Below are positions 1-11,923 of a stretch of DNA of 64,000 nt, in pieces. The stretch covers positions 124,001 to 188,000 of the forward strand of contig JABMLP010000002.1 in the NCBI GenBank assembly GCA_013176395.1, in the 5' to 3' direction. The translations under genes were made by a program, and so were the position numbers. Under the pieces are notes generated by a model, which was not told the DNA's origin, searched no databases, and was given only the letters and a program-made list of their open reading frames with translations. The number at the start of each line of letters is the position of its first letter. Position 1 is the stretch's first letter. This DNA comes from Venturia oleaginea. Its lineage: Eukaryota; Ascomycota; Dothideomycetes; Venturiales; Venturiaceae.

Positions 1-2664
1 ACTTCCCAAACGAACTTCGGCTCAAACCAAACATCAGGCTGATCTTTGTTGCCAGTGGAGTGATCATAGAAAGGTTTCGGTTTATCAATGACGATTTCGC
101 TGAGTTGTTGGTGGAATTCAGCGAGGATTTCTTCGCTGAAGCCCGTGCCGATGTTGCAGACCGTTTCATAGGTTTGCTTCGAAGGATTGTAGCATGCAAG
201 AAGGAAGGCACCATACCAGCTTGTTCGTTTACCACGTCCGAAGTATGCGCCCAGCACGACTAGGTCGAGGGAGTCGCCCACGCCAGAGAGGTAATCTTTC
301 TTGACCTTGAGCCAATTCTGTGAGCGGCGGGAGGGTTCGTAATTCGATTCGATGCCGTCAAGCATTTTGACCATGAGACCTTCGCACCCTTCCTTGACTG
401 AGTCTTCGAGTAGAACTTGGATCTCATCCAACTGGTTGCCATCGCCGTGCTTAGCGAAAGTGAATTCGCCCTCCGTCTCCTGGAAAGCAGAATGTAACTT
501 CTCTCGTCGCTCGCGGAAAGACTTGTTCACCAACGCCTCTCCGTTAAGGAAGAGCAGATCAAACGCAAACACACAAACCTTGACTTTGATGTCCTCAACC
601 TTGACATCCTTTCTCTTCCTCGTCATGAGTTGCTGGAATGGCAAAACTTTCTTCTCCGTGACATCCCAAGCAACAGCCTCACAGTCCATCACAAAGCTCT
701 TCGTCCCATCCTTGACCCAGGTGGGAAGCTTGGCAAGAATATCAGGATACTTCTTACTCAGGTCTTCCGAGTTGCGCGAAAACACGTTGGCGATCCCCTT
801 GTCACTCTTTCCCGCTTGCGGCACAGTTGTAGCGTACTGCATCGGGGAGTCATGGGCGACGAAGTGAATTTGGGCACGCTCACCATCGTACTTGTATTCG
901 CAGGTAAAATCTTTACTGTCAAAGCGGTCGAGGACTTCTGTGATTGATTTGGTGGGTTTAGCAAGCATGGGCTTGAGCGGGACACCGGGTTGGAGTTTGC
1001 AATTTTCATGAAGGTTGTCGAGACCGTGGGCGAGAATGGCGGGGATAATGACTTCGTAGCTGGGGAGTTCGCTAGGTAGATTTTAGCGTATGAAATCCGT
1101 CTTGGTGATGAACAAGAGATACCTGTAGACCGACTTGAGAGTTGTCTCCCCTTTCGCCAACGCCTCAGTACTCGGCATCTTGCCACTCTTTTCGCGTACC
1201 CCATGGAAGACCAGAGCTTGCGCGAGAGCAACAAGAACAGTCTTCTCCGCGAGCCCTAACCTCAACTTGCCTTCTAGTGTCCGAACAATGAACTTGGCCT
1301 CACTTGGCCCACCCCTATCTTTCGTAATGTCAACCTTGCCAGCCTTGCTGTTTACATCAGCAGCAGATAGTATCTTCTTGATGGCATCAACTTTTCGGCC
1401 TTGAGAACCGTGGCCTTCCACGACAGCAATGGCGATGAGACTCTCGTGGACACCACGAACTGTTAACGTCTTGGGTTTGAACATGGTCGGTTGGTTGCCT
1501 CTACTTTTCGCTGCGACCATACCAAGATCACCAATCTCGTTCTGGTCTTTTTTGATGACCGCTAAACTTCGTCCGGTGGATTCACCAATAGCCTTCATAA
1601 TGAGTGACTCGCCAATGCCGAGCTCGATGCCCGAGTAATCTGCGGCCAGCTTGTTGATCATGAGCAGGATAGTTGGAAGAAGGTCGCCTGGTGTCAAGCG
1701 AAGGACCTGTTGTAGAAATCGATTGCAATGTGCCGCAATCTCAAGTCTCTTGGTTGTCATCTCGATCTTGGAGAATGCAGTGCAGAGAGCTGCGTATGGT
1801 ACAGGGTCACCAGCTTTCCAGTCGGGGTATAGATCTTTGTTTGTAGCTTGAAGAGTCTCCGCAACCTTCTTCCGCATTTTTGCAGCGACCTCTGGTTTCT
1901 CCTCGTCTTCTGATCCAGCCTCTGGTTCAGAAGCGACCTCATCTGCGTCATCTTCAACATCTTCTGACTTTGCTGCTGGTGAGTTTGTGGAGGCTGGCGG
2001 AGCTGACATCTCTTCGTCTTCATTCTCTTCGATGACCTTCTTCGCCTGGCCTTTGGCTTTGGATTGCGTGGCTTTTGCGTTCGGTGCGGGCTTCTCTTCC
2101 TTCGCATTTGAACTTGCCTTGGGAGCCGGTTCTTTCTTTGGAGCTTGCTTGGTCGTATCCTTCTTGGTCGTATCTTTCTTGGCCTTAGTATCCTTCTTGA
2201 CCTTTGCCTCCTTGGGTCGTCCCTTTGTCCGTTGCTTCTTCGCTGGTGGCTCTTCCTCATCAGAAGCCGGCTCCGCCTCAGGTGATGCTGTCCGTTTCTT
2301 CGAATTTTTAGGCATGGGCGACTTGGACTTCATCTTCACTGGCACTGGCTCGTCCTCTTTCGTTATTTCGTTCTCGTCATTTTGTTCCTCCTCTCTCGTC
2401 TTTGCCGCAGGCTCTTCCTCTCGCTCTTCTGCCTTGTCCTCCTCTGCCTTGAACTCTTCTGCCTTATTCTCTTTTTCCATTGCCTTGGTCGAGAAGCTCA
2501 ACTTAGACTGTTGCGGTGCTGCAGGTTTGGCGCCATTTGCCTTGCCAAAGAACTTGCTGTGCAATTTTTAGTATAATGACGCGTCATGGTGGCTGCGACG
2601 CGCACCCCAGTGTCTGCTGTTCTAGGACATACTTGAGAGTTCCCTGCTTCTTATCTTTTGACAT
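1..2664 (-). CDS. LIG1: ATP-dependent DNA ligase I, 3' end cut by the window
   Basis: Replicative ATP-dependent DNA ligase (Cdc9/LIG1 family), which seals Okazaki-fragment nicks and finishes excision repair in the nucleus. It reads right to left in three exons, 2664-2633, 2556-1123 and 1071-1, with GT-AG introns of 76 and 51 nt whose phases agree; the last exon runs off the window. Splicing the first intron assembles a PCNA-interacting box QGTLNKFF at the extreme N-terminus, exactly where LIG1 proteins carry it. A long Lys/Glu/Ala-rich disordered stretch follows (to about residue 215), then the helical DNA-binding domain (VYRYL end replaced by YSELPSYEV after splicing) and the adenylation domain with KYDGERAQIH; Lys about 549 is the predicted AMP acceptor. 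The later conserved EGLMVK and WLKVKKDY motifs are also visible. Divergent neighbour is a MIX23-type gene. Identification is secure; the C-terminus is not seen. Confidence 0.96.
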
Positions 2665-2838
2665 GTCTGTGATTGTGTCGTGGATCTTCTTTTCTTGCTG
2701 CAACGAATGCCTGTGGTAATAGTTGACTGAAATGGAGGCTCTCGGGTCTGGATGAGCAACAAGACACTCAATGGCTTTGATGCTGCCTTTACTGAGACGA
2801 TACCATTTGGCGGAGAAGTGTAAAGACAATCTGGGCAT
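2665..2838 (-). other. In-frame upstream start of LIG1: candidate mitochondrial presequence
   Basis: An ATG at 2838 opens a frame that runs without a stop for 58 codons into the ATG at 2664 used for the nuclear form. The added N-terminus begins MPRLSLHFSAKWYRLSKG, rich in Arg, Lys, Ser and hydrophobics with no acidic residue early on, as expected of a mitochondrial targeting helix. Yeast CDC9 is known to make nuclear and mitochondrial ligase from two in-frame AUGs, so the same arrangement is inferred here. The transcript start is not visible, so use of this start is unproven. Confidence 0.5.
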
Positions 2839-3178
2839 CAGTGAAGGGTAAACGATCGAGGACGAGATATCTTGTAGAACTACGTATACTATAACGCGAC
2901 GCTGCCTGAAATTAAAGTTCGCGACAATTTCGTGACTTCATCCCCTTCTGGTATATCTGAGACCGTCGGTATTGAGTGTACATAGGAACGACAGCCTCGA
3001 CCTCGATTACAACACCATTATACAGCCGCCACTTGAACATATCTCCACTTAACAATTTCTGGGTTCTAATTCCCAGCCACCCTCGAACATCACGGCTTAC
3101 CTACTCTGGAAAACCACACCTCTGCCTCCCTCGATCCCTCCAACACTCTCTCCTACGCCGCAAGAGCCAACTTACAAG
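2839..3178. promoter_or_regulatory. Divergent intergenic region LIG1 / MIX23
   Basis: A 340-bp non-coding spacer between two genes that read away from each other, so it must hold both promoters. I see no convincing TATA box or MluI cell-cycle box in it, and no conserved open frame. Confidence 0.5.
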
Positions 3179-3865
3179 ATGCCACAATCTAGAGCCTACG
3201 ATCCGCCAACCTTGACACCACAGCTTTGCTTCAACCAGACAGCACTACGAGGTACTCACCTACCATAAAATATTTTTGAAAGCAGATCGATTTTCTGATC
3301 AAAGTCTTGCATAGACTTTCTCCGCCTCTCCCGGACAACAACAGACGATTCCATAACTTCGAATCTAAACTCCCTCCTAACGCCCTCACGCACACCCTGG
3401 GACCCCACCTCCGTGTCAACGACGCGCTCGACAATTCCGCCGGCCTCGAAAAGACCTATTGACGCCGAATCATGTCAAAGATTCAAAGATGGTGTATTAT
3501 TTCCAAGTTGGCAGGCACGAAGTGACGTCCTCAACTACTGCGCTTCTGTTGCTACATCGCCAGACCCTTCAGATCCCGAGAATGTACTGCGAGAAGTCGA
3601 GTCGGCGACTGCGAGGGAAAAGACGATTGACGCACGATTAGATCCATATGGCTCACGGTATATACCAAGAGAAGCTAGGACGGAGGCGCTGGCGCAACTG
3701 GTGAGGGATGAGAGGATGGTGGAAGATATAGTCCGAGGGACGACTTGGAGCTTGGTATGCGAGAGGTGTAGTGGAGGAGAGAGTAAATGGCAAGATGCAT
3801 TGGATGACTGGAGGAGACGGAAGGAAGGAGAGGAAAAGCTGGGAACGGGGGATGCCGTGAGGTAA
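3179..3865 (+). CDS. MIX23 / caffeine-induced death protein 2 (Cid2) family protein
   Basis: Small mitochondrial intermembrane-space-type protein of the MIX23 (human CCDC58, fission yeast Cid2) family. Two exons, 3179-3251 and 3315-3865, give 207 aa; the 63-nt GT-AG intron ends at TAG 3314, and an earlier AG at 3285 was rejected because it leads to stops. After splicing, the segment around residues 25-45 reads DFLRLSRTTTDDSITSNLN, matching the family pattern of an ERC/LKxxRxxDDxIxxxLN helix. The central helix holds a paired Cys (ESCQRF and LNYC), and the C-terminal signature VEDIVRGTTWSLVCERC matches the family's VNDRSWKVFNERC block. Family members respond to mitochondrial import stress; the precise role here is inferred from the family. 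It lies divergent to LIG1. Confidence 0.85.
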
Positions 3866-4195
3866 TACGGTACGGTATGCATGGAAATCGAGTATATTCA
3901 ATCTCCACTTGTGAGCAGACATGCGTGGTTTGCTCTAGCGTTGGCGTTGCATCAAGATTAAGAAACGGAATAGACACCATCGCTCTTCATCAATCCATCC
4001 CAAACAACCACGGCAGAGACTCTGAACCTACTCACACGAATCTCGAAATAGCAATTCAAGACAATGGTCGCTTGAGTTCTGGAACAATCGCAAGCGCCAA
4101 AACCAGCGCACAAAGATTACAACGTCTCCTTACGGCACATAATGGAGGGTTCCTGAGCCATGCGCATGTAAAAGACTATGCAAAATCCCGTTCGC
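3866..4195. other. Intergenic, no gene recognised
   Basis: About 330 bp downstream of the MIX23 gene. A short open frame crosses it (3877-4221) but has no recognisable features and ends inside the foldback arm, so I do not call it a gene. Confidence 0.5.
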
Positions 4196-4269
4196 GAAAG
4201 CACGGGCAGACAAGCACTTGAAAACAACAACCTCTTGATGTTTTCAAGTGCTTGTCTGCCCGTGCTTTC
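4196..4269. repeat. Perfect 30-bp inverted repeat with 14-nt loop (foldback)
   Basis: Arms 4196-4225 and 4240-4269 are exact reverse complements over 30 nt, separated by 14 nt. RNA from either strand would fold into a long uninterrupted hairpin. It lies 120 bp left of the Fot1-like element and is not its terminal repeat. It may be a foldback insertion, a template-switch mutation or a small-RNA precursor; the sequence alone does not decide. Confidence 0.95.
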
Positions 4270-4389
4270 TTAAATGAGACCTTGGATCAGCGTCGTGGAC
4301 CTGGAAATGTTATTCGTTACTATGGACGGTGTACAAAATCAGAAAACTTGGTAACGGTCACAATGATGATTCTGACAATAATTAATGTG

Positions 4390-5955
4390 TTCCACCACCC
4401 AACCGCTCAAAATCTGCCAAGACTTCTACCATTCCTCTTATGTGATTATGTCTGAACAACGAAACGCACTATTACTCCAACACGAAGGGACCCAGCTCGC
4501 ACTCCAAGCTCTCCAAGCCGGCCAATTCCGAAGCCAACGGGCCGCCGCTCGTGCCTTTGACGTTAAACAGCGAATCCTCTCTGAGCGCGTTAAAGGAGTT
4601 CCATTTATCCTCGAAAGACCACCAAATGGTCGGAAACTTACCCTTACCGAAGAGCAAACGCTTGTCCGATACATCCTTGACCTCGATTCGCGAGGATTTG
4701 CGCCCCGGCTTTGTGAGGTAGCAGATATAGCCGATAAACTGCTAGCTATACGCGGTGGAGAGCCAGTGGGCAAAAACTGGGCTGAGAGGTTCGTTACGCG
4801 CTCAGATGAGCTCAAGATGGCCTTCAACCGAGCCAAGGATAGGCAGAGGATACTACAGGAAGATCCAGAGATTATTGGCGCGTGGTTCAAGCTCGCTGCA
4901 GATACCAAAGCCAAGTACGGCGTCCACGACGAGGATACACACAACTTTGACGAGATTGGCTTCCAGATGGGTGTTATTGGGTCAATGAAGGTCGTTACAG
5001 CCTCCGAGAGACGTACAAGGCCGGAACTCATTCAGCCGGGCGATCGCGAATGGGTTACGGTTATCCAGAGTATCTGCGCTGCTGGGTATGCAACCCCACC
5101 CTTCATTATCTACAAAGGACGCGTTCACATCTCTGCGTGGTACGAGGAGGCAGATATACCGCACAATTGGAAGCTTTCAGTCTCTGAGAACGGCTGGACA
5201 AATAACGCGCTTGGTCTTGAGTGGTTGAAGCATTTTGACGAGTGTACAAAGGCGCGACAGGTGGGGGGGTACAGGCTACTCATTTTGGACGGCCATGAGA
5301 GCCATCTCAACCAGAATTTTAAGGACTACTGCCTCGAAAATAAGATTCTAACCCTCTGCATGCCATCGCACTCGTCGCATATACTCCAGACCCTTGACGT
5401 GGTCTGCTTCTCGCCGTTGAAGCGCAAGTACTCCCAACGCGTCCAGGACTTGGCACGCCGACGCGTCTACCATATCAACAAGGAAGGCTTTCTCCCTGCC
5501 TTCAAAGACGCGTTTTTCGACGTATTTACAAAAGAGAACTGTCAAAAGGCCTTTGAGGCAGTAGGGCTGGTCCCTATCGACGCGCAGGTGGTGTTGGATC
5601 GCCTTGAAGTACGGCTACGTACCCCGCCAGAACCCCGTCTCCCAGAAACGCCGTGGCAATCAAAGACTCCAAGCAATACTCATGAATTTGGATCCCAATC
5701 CAAGCGTCTGTAGCGCCTCAGGGATCGAAGAAGGCTCGTGGTAGTGGTGATCAAGAAACAGCCCGACCAACTCAACGGCGCTGTGGGAACTGCGGCGCAA
5801 CTGGGCATAATGCGCGAACTTGTAAAGAAGATATCGAGTTATCTTCTGAATCAGACAGCAGCACGACGGACTTAGAATCTATTGTTAATAGCGATGAAAT
5901 TGAAGAGTCGTAATATAAGATGGTCTTGCCAAGAAATTTGGACCGGTTGGGTGTT
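4390..5955 (+). mobile_element. Fot1/pogo-type DNA transposon, near full length, decayed
   Basis: An approx. 1.57-kb element containing a DDE transposase. The left terminal repeat begins TTCCACCACCCAACCG at 4390 and the right end near 5922-5955 carries the matching inverse (GGTCTTGCCAAG then CGGTTGGGTG), but the outer 6-8 nt of the right repeat differ and the TA target duplication is not clean. It is a relative of the elements at 9325-9631 and 41651-43047, whose repeats begin TTCCACCA and are flanked by TA. Ends are approximate for this copy. Confidence 0.75.
4448..5913 (+). pseudogene. Fot1/pogo-type DDE transposase, C-terminus lost by internal deletion
   Basis: Opens at ATG 4448 (MSEQRN, the start that matches the other copies) and stays open to TAG 5713, 421 codons. 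An N-terminal helix-turn-helix (FRSQRAAARAFDV), a CENP-B/Tc5-type DNA-binding block ending GKNWAERFVTR, and a DDE_1 catalytic core follow; the three acidic residues are visible in HNFDEIGF, LLILDGHESHL and LQTLDVVCF. At 5701 the sequence jumps: compared with the copy at 41712-42972 about 230 nt encoding a coiled segment are missing, and the junction shifts frame and stops. The lost tail continues out of frame to 5913 with a CCHC zinc knuckle (CGNCGATGHNARTC) and a Ser/Asp-rich end. The catalytic core looks intact, so trans activity cannot be excluded. Confidence 0.88.
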
Positions 5956-6045
5956 TATACATTTTATATCTATTCCGACTCCCCTCACAACCACCCTCAT
6001 TCCTCAAAACACGTCAATAGATCAGCCCCAGTCGCCCGTACAGGC

Positions 6046-6285
6046 CTACATACCATACCCAAAATCTGCTTTTCCTTGTAGTATGATGAGTTTGAGCGTG
6101 GCATTCTTGTGATGGGCGGGAAATTGGGTGAGGAGATATTTTCCTTTTTCCCCTATTCGCACACAGCACGGCGAATGTGGCCGCGGTTGAGGAGGTTCGA
6201 GATGATCCAGGTGCCTATGTGTCCTGTTGCTCCTGTGACGAGAATAGGGCCGGGGGTAGTGAGAAGGGCGGAAATTCGAGGACTT
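6046..6285 (-). pseudogene. Relic of an NAD(P)-dependent epimerase/reductase N-terminus
   Basis: On the minus strand about 40 codons read PILVTGATGHIGTWIISNLL, the beta-alpha-beta dinucleotide-binding start of the extended short-chain dehydrogenase family (GxxGxxG present), followed by NRGHIRRAV and a stop. A second frame then continues with EKGKYLLTQFPAHHKN, which in intact family members follows directly, so at least one frameshift separates them. Nothing of the catalytic YxxxK part remains; the similarity ends about 90 bp from the transposon edge. There is no ATG in frame. It is a dead fragment, probably truncated by or before the transposon insertion. Confidence 0.7.
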
Positions 6286-7010
6286 TCGCGGCTCGCACAA
6301 TAAAAGAGAAGGTAGCCGAGACTTTCGTTTCTGCAAGTCTGCTCTCATCTGAAGAAACTTGAGGCTGGAAAGAACTTGGATAGATCACGTGAGCGTCACG
6401 TGCCAGAACGGATCTTATTAAAAGCGCCCAGAGAATGCTAATAATATCACCTGCAGCAGTGGCCGTAGAGAATGATACTACATTCCGTGGTCGAGGAGAT
6501 AGGACGTTGGGCGGTTAGAGTATTGGCATGTGAACGTTGGATCTCGAGTTTGACGGAAGCTGGAACTTGAATGTACAAAGGGCATGCAGAGATTGATCAG
6601 AATTGGGGAGAATCAGTGGAAGGCGTGGAGATGCATGGATATGATTGGAGTTCAATTAAAAGCCGAGGAAGAGTTTGCAGGTGGTCTGCAATTGGCCTTG
6701 TGGTGTAGATTAAGGCACGGCCGGCAACGCTCCAGACCAATGGGCCTATGACTGGCCGTAAAATTTTCATTGATCAGCCTCTGGCAGAAAGCTGGGGTAA
6801 AACTTTGGTGCGAATATCGGCTTCCACCCACTTTCACACGACGACTTCGGTCAATTAACTTCTTCCACCACCACAACTACAAACCACACTCCTCAATTCA
6901 CAATTGAATATACCTATTCACTCCCACGTCAAATTCCGATCAATTCATCACTCCTGGTAGAGCAACCTCCACACGCTACACTCAAACCACAGCAGCACGT
7001 AACCACAGTC
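6286..7010. other. Intergenic, upstream of homocitrate synthase
   Basis: About 725 bp with no gene. The last 130 bp before the ATG are C/A/T-rich and purine-poor, as fungal 5' leaders often are (cccac, caattc tracts), and probably hold the transcript leader of the downstream gene. No binding site is called. Confidence 0.4.
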
Positions 7011-8740
<1,730 letters not shown>

Positions 8741-9324
8741 AGACCATGTCACTAGGGCGAAAAAAAGATGGAGCGAAGAATGTCAGCAGCCTGACGTAGA
8801 ACGAACTTCGCGAATTGACGATTTTATGCATGGGGTCATCTGGGTTGGTTGGGTTTGGGGCATCTCGCCGTATGTACATTGGCATCACTGGCGTTCCCGG
8901 CTGTTGTTTTTAACTTGTTCTGCGGAATGCATCAAAAAGTATTGCATTCTCCGGCATTGGAAAATATGGATATATTCCGCAGATGTACATACAAACCAAT
9001 TTGAGTTTTCACTTTCTAAATTATCATCGAGTCGATCCTGCCATTTTTTAGAGCCGCGCTGCCCTTGTTGGAAGGAGTTGAGCGAGAGTAGTCCTATGCG
9101 AGTTCTCGTGCGCTTCTCTGTGGGGAGGGAGGATTTGGTGAGGCGTGAGGGATGGACATGGAATTAGGCGTGGCGGTGGAATGGAAGGTTATGAATCCGT
9201 CCGTTCGTCCGTCTTTGTAGGAGGTATTTTGAACCTTCCACTTTTCTTTACTATTTTTTTCTTTTATGAATAGGGTTGAGTTTCTATACGCACATAGAGA
9301 TAAGGCGAATTTTGAAACCTTTTA
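8741..9324. other. Intergenic, no gene recognised
   Basis: 584 bp between homocitrate synthase and the MITE. Open frames here are short, lack conserved motifs and look incidental. Confidence 0.45.
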
Positions 9325-9631
9325 TTCCACCACCGAGCCGGCCACTTTTCCTTGGCACAGCCCTTATCCTCTTTAACACGTAATGTCTCAACAACGCAAC
9401 GCGACAGCCGTTCAAGAAGAAGGTAGAATTGATCTCGCTCTTCAGGCCTATACCTCTGGCCAATTTCAAAGCCTGGGCACAATGCGCGAAGGTGTAAAAA
9501 GGATATTGAGATATCTTCTGAATCAGATAGTAGCACGACGGGCCTGGAATCTATTGTTGATAGCGATAAAATTGAAGAGTCGTAACATGACTTGGTCGTG
9601 CCAAGGAAAAGTGGCCGGCTCGGTGGTGGAA
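9325..9631 (+). mobile_element. 307-bp MITE derived from the Fot1-like transposon family
   Basis: Perfect 34-bp terminal inverted repeats at 9325-9358 and 9598-9631, flanked on both sides by TA (9323-9324 and 9632-9633), the usual target duplication of pogo/Fot1 elements. Inside, the first about 33 codons of a transposase (MSQQRNATAVQEEG..., 9383 on) are joined directly to its last about 37 codons (GHNARRCKKDIE... to the stop at 9587), so this is a transposase gene with nearly everything between deleted. It cannot move without a helper. The perfect repeats suggest recent movement. Confidence 0.93.
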
Positions 9632-10099
9632 TACGTTATATATAATAAAATAATCGCCAAAGATCTTAGGATCTTTACGCGTGTTCTTTAATTTATAATT
9701 ACAGGATTATAGTAAGTTATGTGATAAAGTTCCTAATAGCGAGATGTAAACAGTTTCGTGTGACCGTACTGTATTATTCGTAGGACATCAACTGGTTGGA
9801 CTTATACATCGATTCAGCGGTTCGTCAAAGAGAAATCGATTGCAGGCCCAGCTTGAAGCATGTTTGAGTTTACCAGCACCTAAATATTTATACAATGGGC
9901 ATATTAAGGGTTCCGAGCCGATTGTACTCCTCGAATTGTTCTATCCTCGATCTGGTGACCTTCAATATCAGTCTACAATAATGATGTGCCTGTACAACTG
10001 CTGCAGTTTCCGGACTATCATCTACAACTGGACAGTCCAAGATTCAGGTGCCTATTTCAAGTTGCCCGCCAACTAATTTCCTCCAGGTCGTCATCCAAC
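9632..10099. other. Intergenic, no gene recognised
   Basis: 468 bp of fairly A/T-rich sequence between the MITE and the 3' end of the family-A gene. I see nothing supportable in it. Confidence 0.4.
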
Positions 10100-11316
10100 T
10101 CAGGGCCTCGTCAGAGAACGAACCTCCTGTCTGATGTCAAACTTGAATTTGAAGATGTCCTCCACTTTGACGTCTTCCAGAACTTCAAGCTGAACCCATG
10201 CCTCGAACTTCGGGACGAGACAGCGCGGTTCTGGTCCTTGGGGACCACACAACCAATTCAGATCGATCTCGAAGAGCTTCTTATACAGCTTGTTGCGCTT
10301 AGCATTCCATGGACCCTGTAATCCGTGTCAGCAAAACTCGCATTATGTCGGTCTAACACGCTCACGTACCTTGCTATCAGTGAGCTTCTCGAAGTCCTTG
10401 ACAAATTGCTCAGCTTCTTCCCACATGCGTAGCCGATCTCCACCGCGGCCCATCCATTCATCGAGACGGTATCCGTGTTTCACACCGAAGGCCTGCCAGA
10501 CCACGCAACCTTCCGGGCCGATGGCGATCGCAAATTTATGAGCGAAGGAAAAGTGGCCTTCAGATTGTCCACGACTAGCAAGCTGTGTCATGTGGACATC
10601 TACTAGAGTAACGCCGATGACGGTGGTCTTCTTGTTCTTCTGAGCGGCGACCTTGGCGGTGTCGAAGGCAGAGCGGAAGGAACTTGTAGGTGTGCTGCGT
10701 ACAAGGCTCAATGTGGGTGGGCCGCATCCGGACTGCGAGAAAAAATTGGTGGCTTGCTCGGCGCCTGTCTTGGAGCTCGCAACAACTAAGATGAAGTTTG
10801 TTGCAAAAGCGCAGGATTTCCACATATTGGCAGGTTTTATGTTGTTCCGATCCCACACTTTTTCCCTCTCTGCAAGCAACTCTGAGTGGAGCTGAATGAC
10901 GAAAGTTTCCTCGTGGGTAGCCGTGATCATGATCGAGGCAATGTAGAGGGCGATTGGCAGTGTATTGGAGAGAATAGCCGCAACTTGCGACCTCAAGGCC
11001 TGGATTGGCGAGCCAGAGGCCTTTGTGGCCTGTTTAAGGTTGTATTCAAGCTTGGAGAAGTCCGCTTCAGCTTGCTCGTCTTTGTCATCGATCTCGCTGA
11101 AACGAGAATCAATAGGGGGAAGCATGTCGCCGAGCTGGGAGGTACCACCTCGAGGGTCTGGAAAAGGTTTTGTTAGACTTTGGTAGACAGAGAGAATTAA
11201 GCCAAGCAAAGCGAGACTGATTACTTACCTTGTACTCCAGAACGTATGTATACATTTCGTTCTGCCATCAGGAATCTGACTAGTAACCACTCCAAATCCA
11301 ATCTGAATGTATCCAT
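10100..11316 (-). CDS. Uncharacterised protein, family member A (363 aa)
   Basis: Not a family I can name. Three exons read right to left: 11316-11229, 11157-10370 and 10315-10100, with introns of 71 and 54 nt, GT-AG, all in phase. The N-terminal third is helical and charged; around residues 240-265 is a striking block HFSFAHKFAIAIGPEG followed by VVWQAFG, and after the last intron KRNKLYKKLFEIDLNWL and VPKFEAWVQLEVLEDV. The same two blocks occur in the broken gene at 23774-24906 (SFAHDFIIAIGPTG, YKDLFDIDLL, VPEFKPLVRVHQL), so the two define a paralogous family. There is no signal peptide, membrane helix or known catalytic motif that I can see. Probably a soluble protein; no function is assigned. 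Confidence 0.85.
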
Positions 11317-11923
11317 GGTGAAGACAATCGAATAGACTTGGTTGTGTGAAGGTTGGCTTGGATTAGAATGGATGCTAGTTATGTAGAAAGCAAAATGACC
11401 TCGGTAGTGATTCCGAAGCGCGTGGTGGCGTGATTAAATGCAGTGTCCTGATGATCGGTGTTGATACTGAGTGTGGTTTATCGGTGTTGAGTACTTCGAT
11501 TCTACTGGGGTTTCTCGGTCCAAGGCATCCAATCAAAGAAGCTCTAGAAAGTTGGCGACAACGAACACGCTTCATTCGAAACTTCTCTACAGGTTCCCAA
11601 GTGGGGGCTTGCAACACCGGTGCTCAGCAGCAAGAAGCCTTGTTTACTGATAGGTGTTTGACATGTTCAGGTCGACATCCATCCGGGATGGGTAATTTTT
11701 TATCGTAGACCCTACCCTGTTCATGAAGTAGAGCAGAAGTCGATTTCCTTCTCCCTTGTTACCTCATCGTCGTCTTCTCTTGCTCGCCTTTCCAGTCATG
11801 GACATGTCTTATATTTCAGAGAACCACACAATCAAATCGTTCCCAAGTACTATGTCGCCAGGAACCTGGTGAACACGATCTCAAGGACAAGACAGATAGC
11901 CCCCCCATGTGATATCGTCTCTC
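11317..11923. other. Intergenic, no gene recognised
   Basis: 607 bp between the promoter side of the family-A gene and the 3' end of the DUF1769 gene. Short open frames only, none with recognisable features. Confidence 0.4.

Noticed and set aside
3252..3285. Earlier acceptor (AG at 3285) for the MIX23 intron
   Set aside because: Either phase from this acceptor runs into stops or loses the conserved C-terminal frame; the TAG at 3314 restores the family pattern.
3877..4221. 115-codon plus-strand frame ending in the foldback
   Set aside because: No conserved motif, no splice logic, and its end is set by the hairpin arm.
9986..10321. Plus-strand frame over the last exon of family member A
   Set aside because: Shadow of the minus-strand exon, which aligns with member B.
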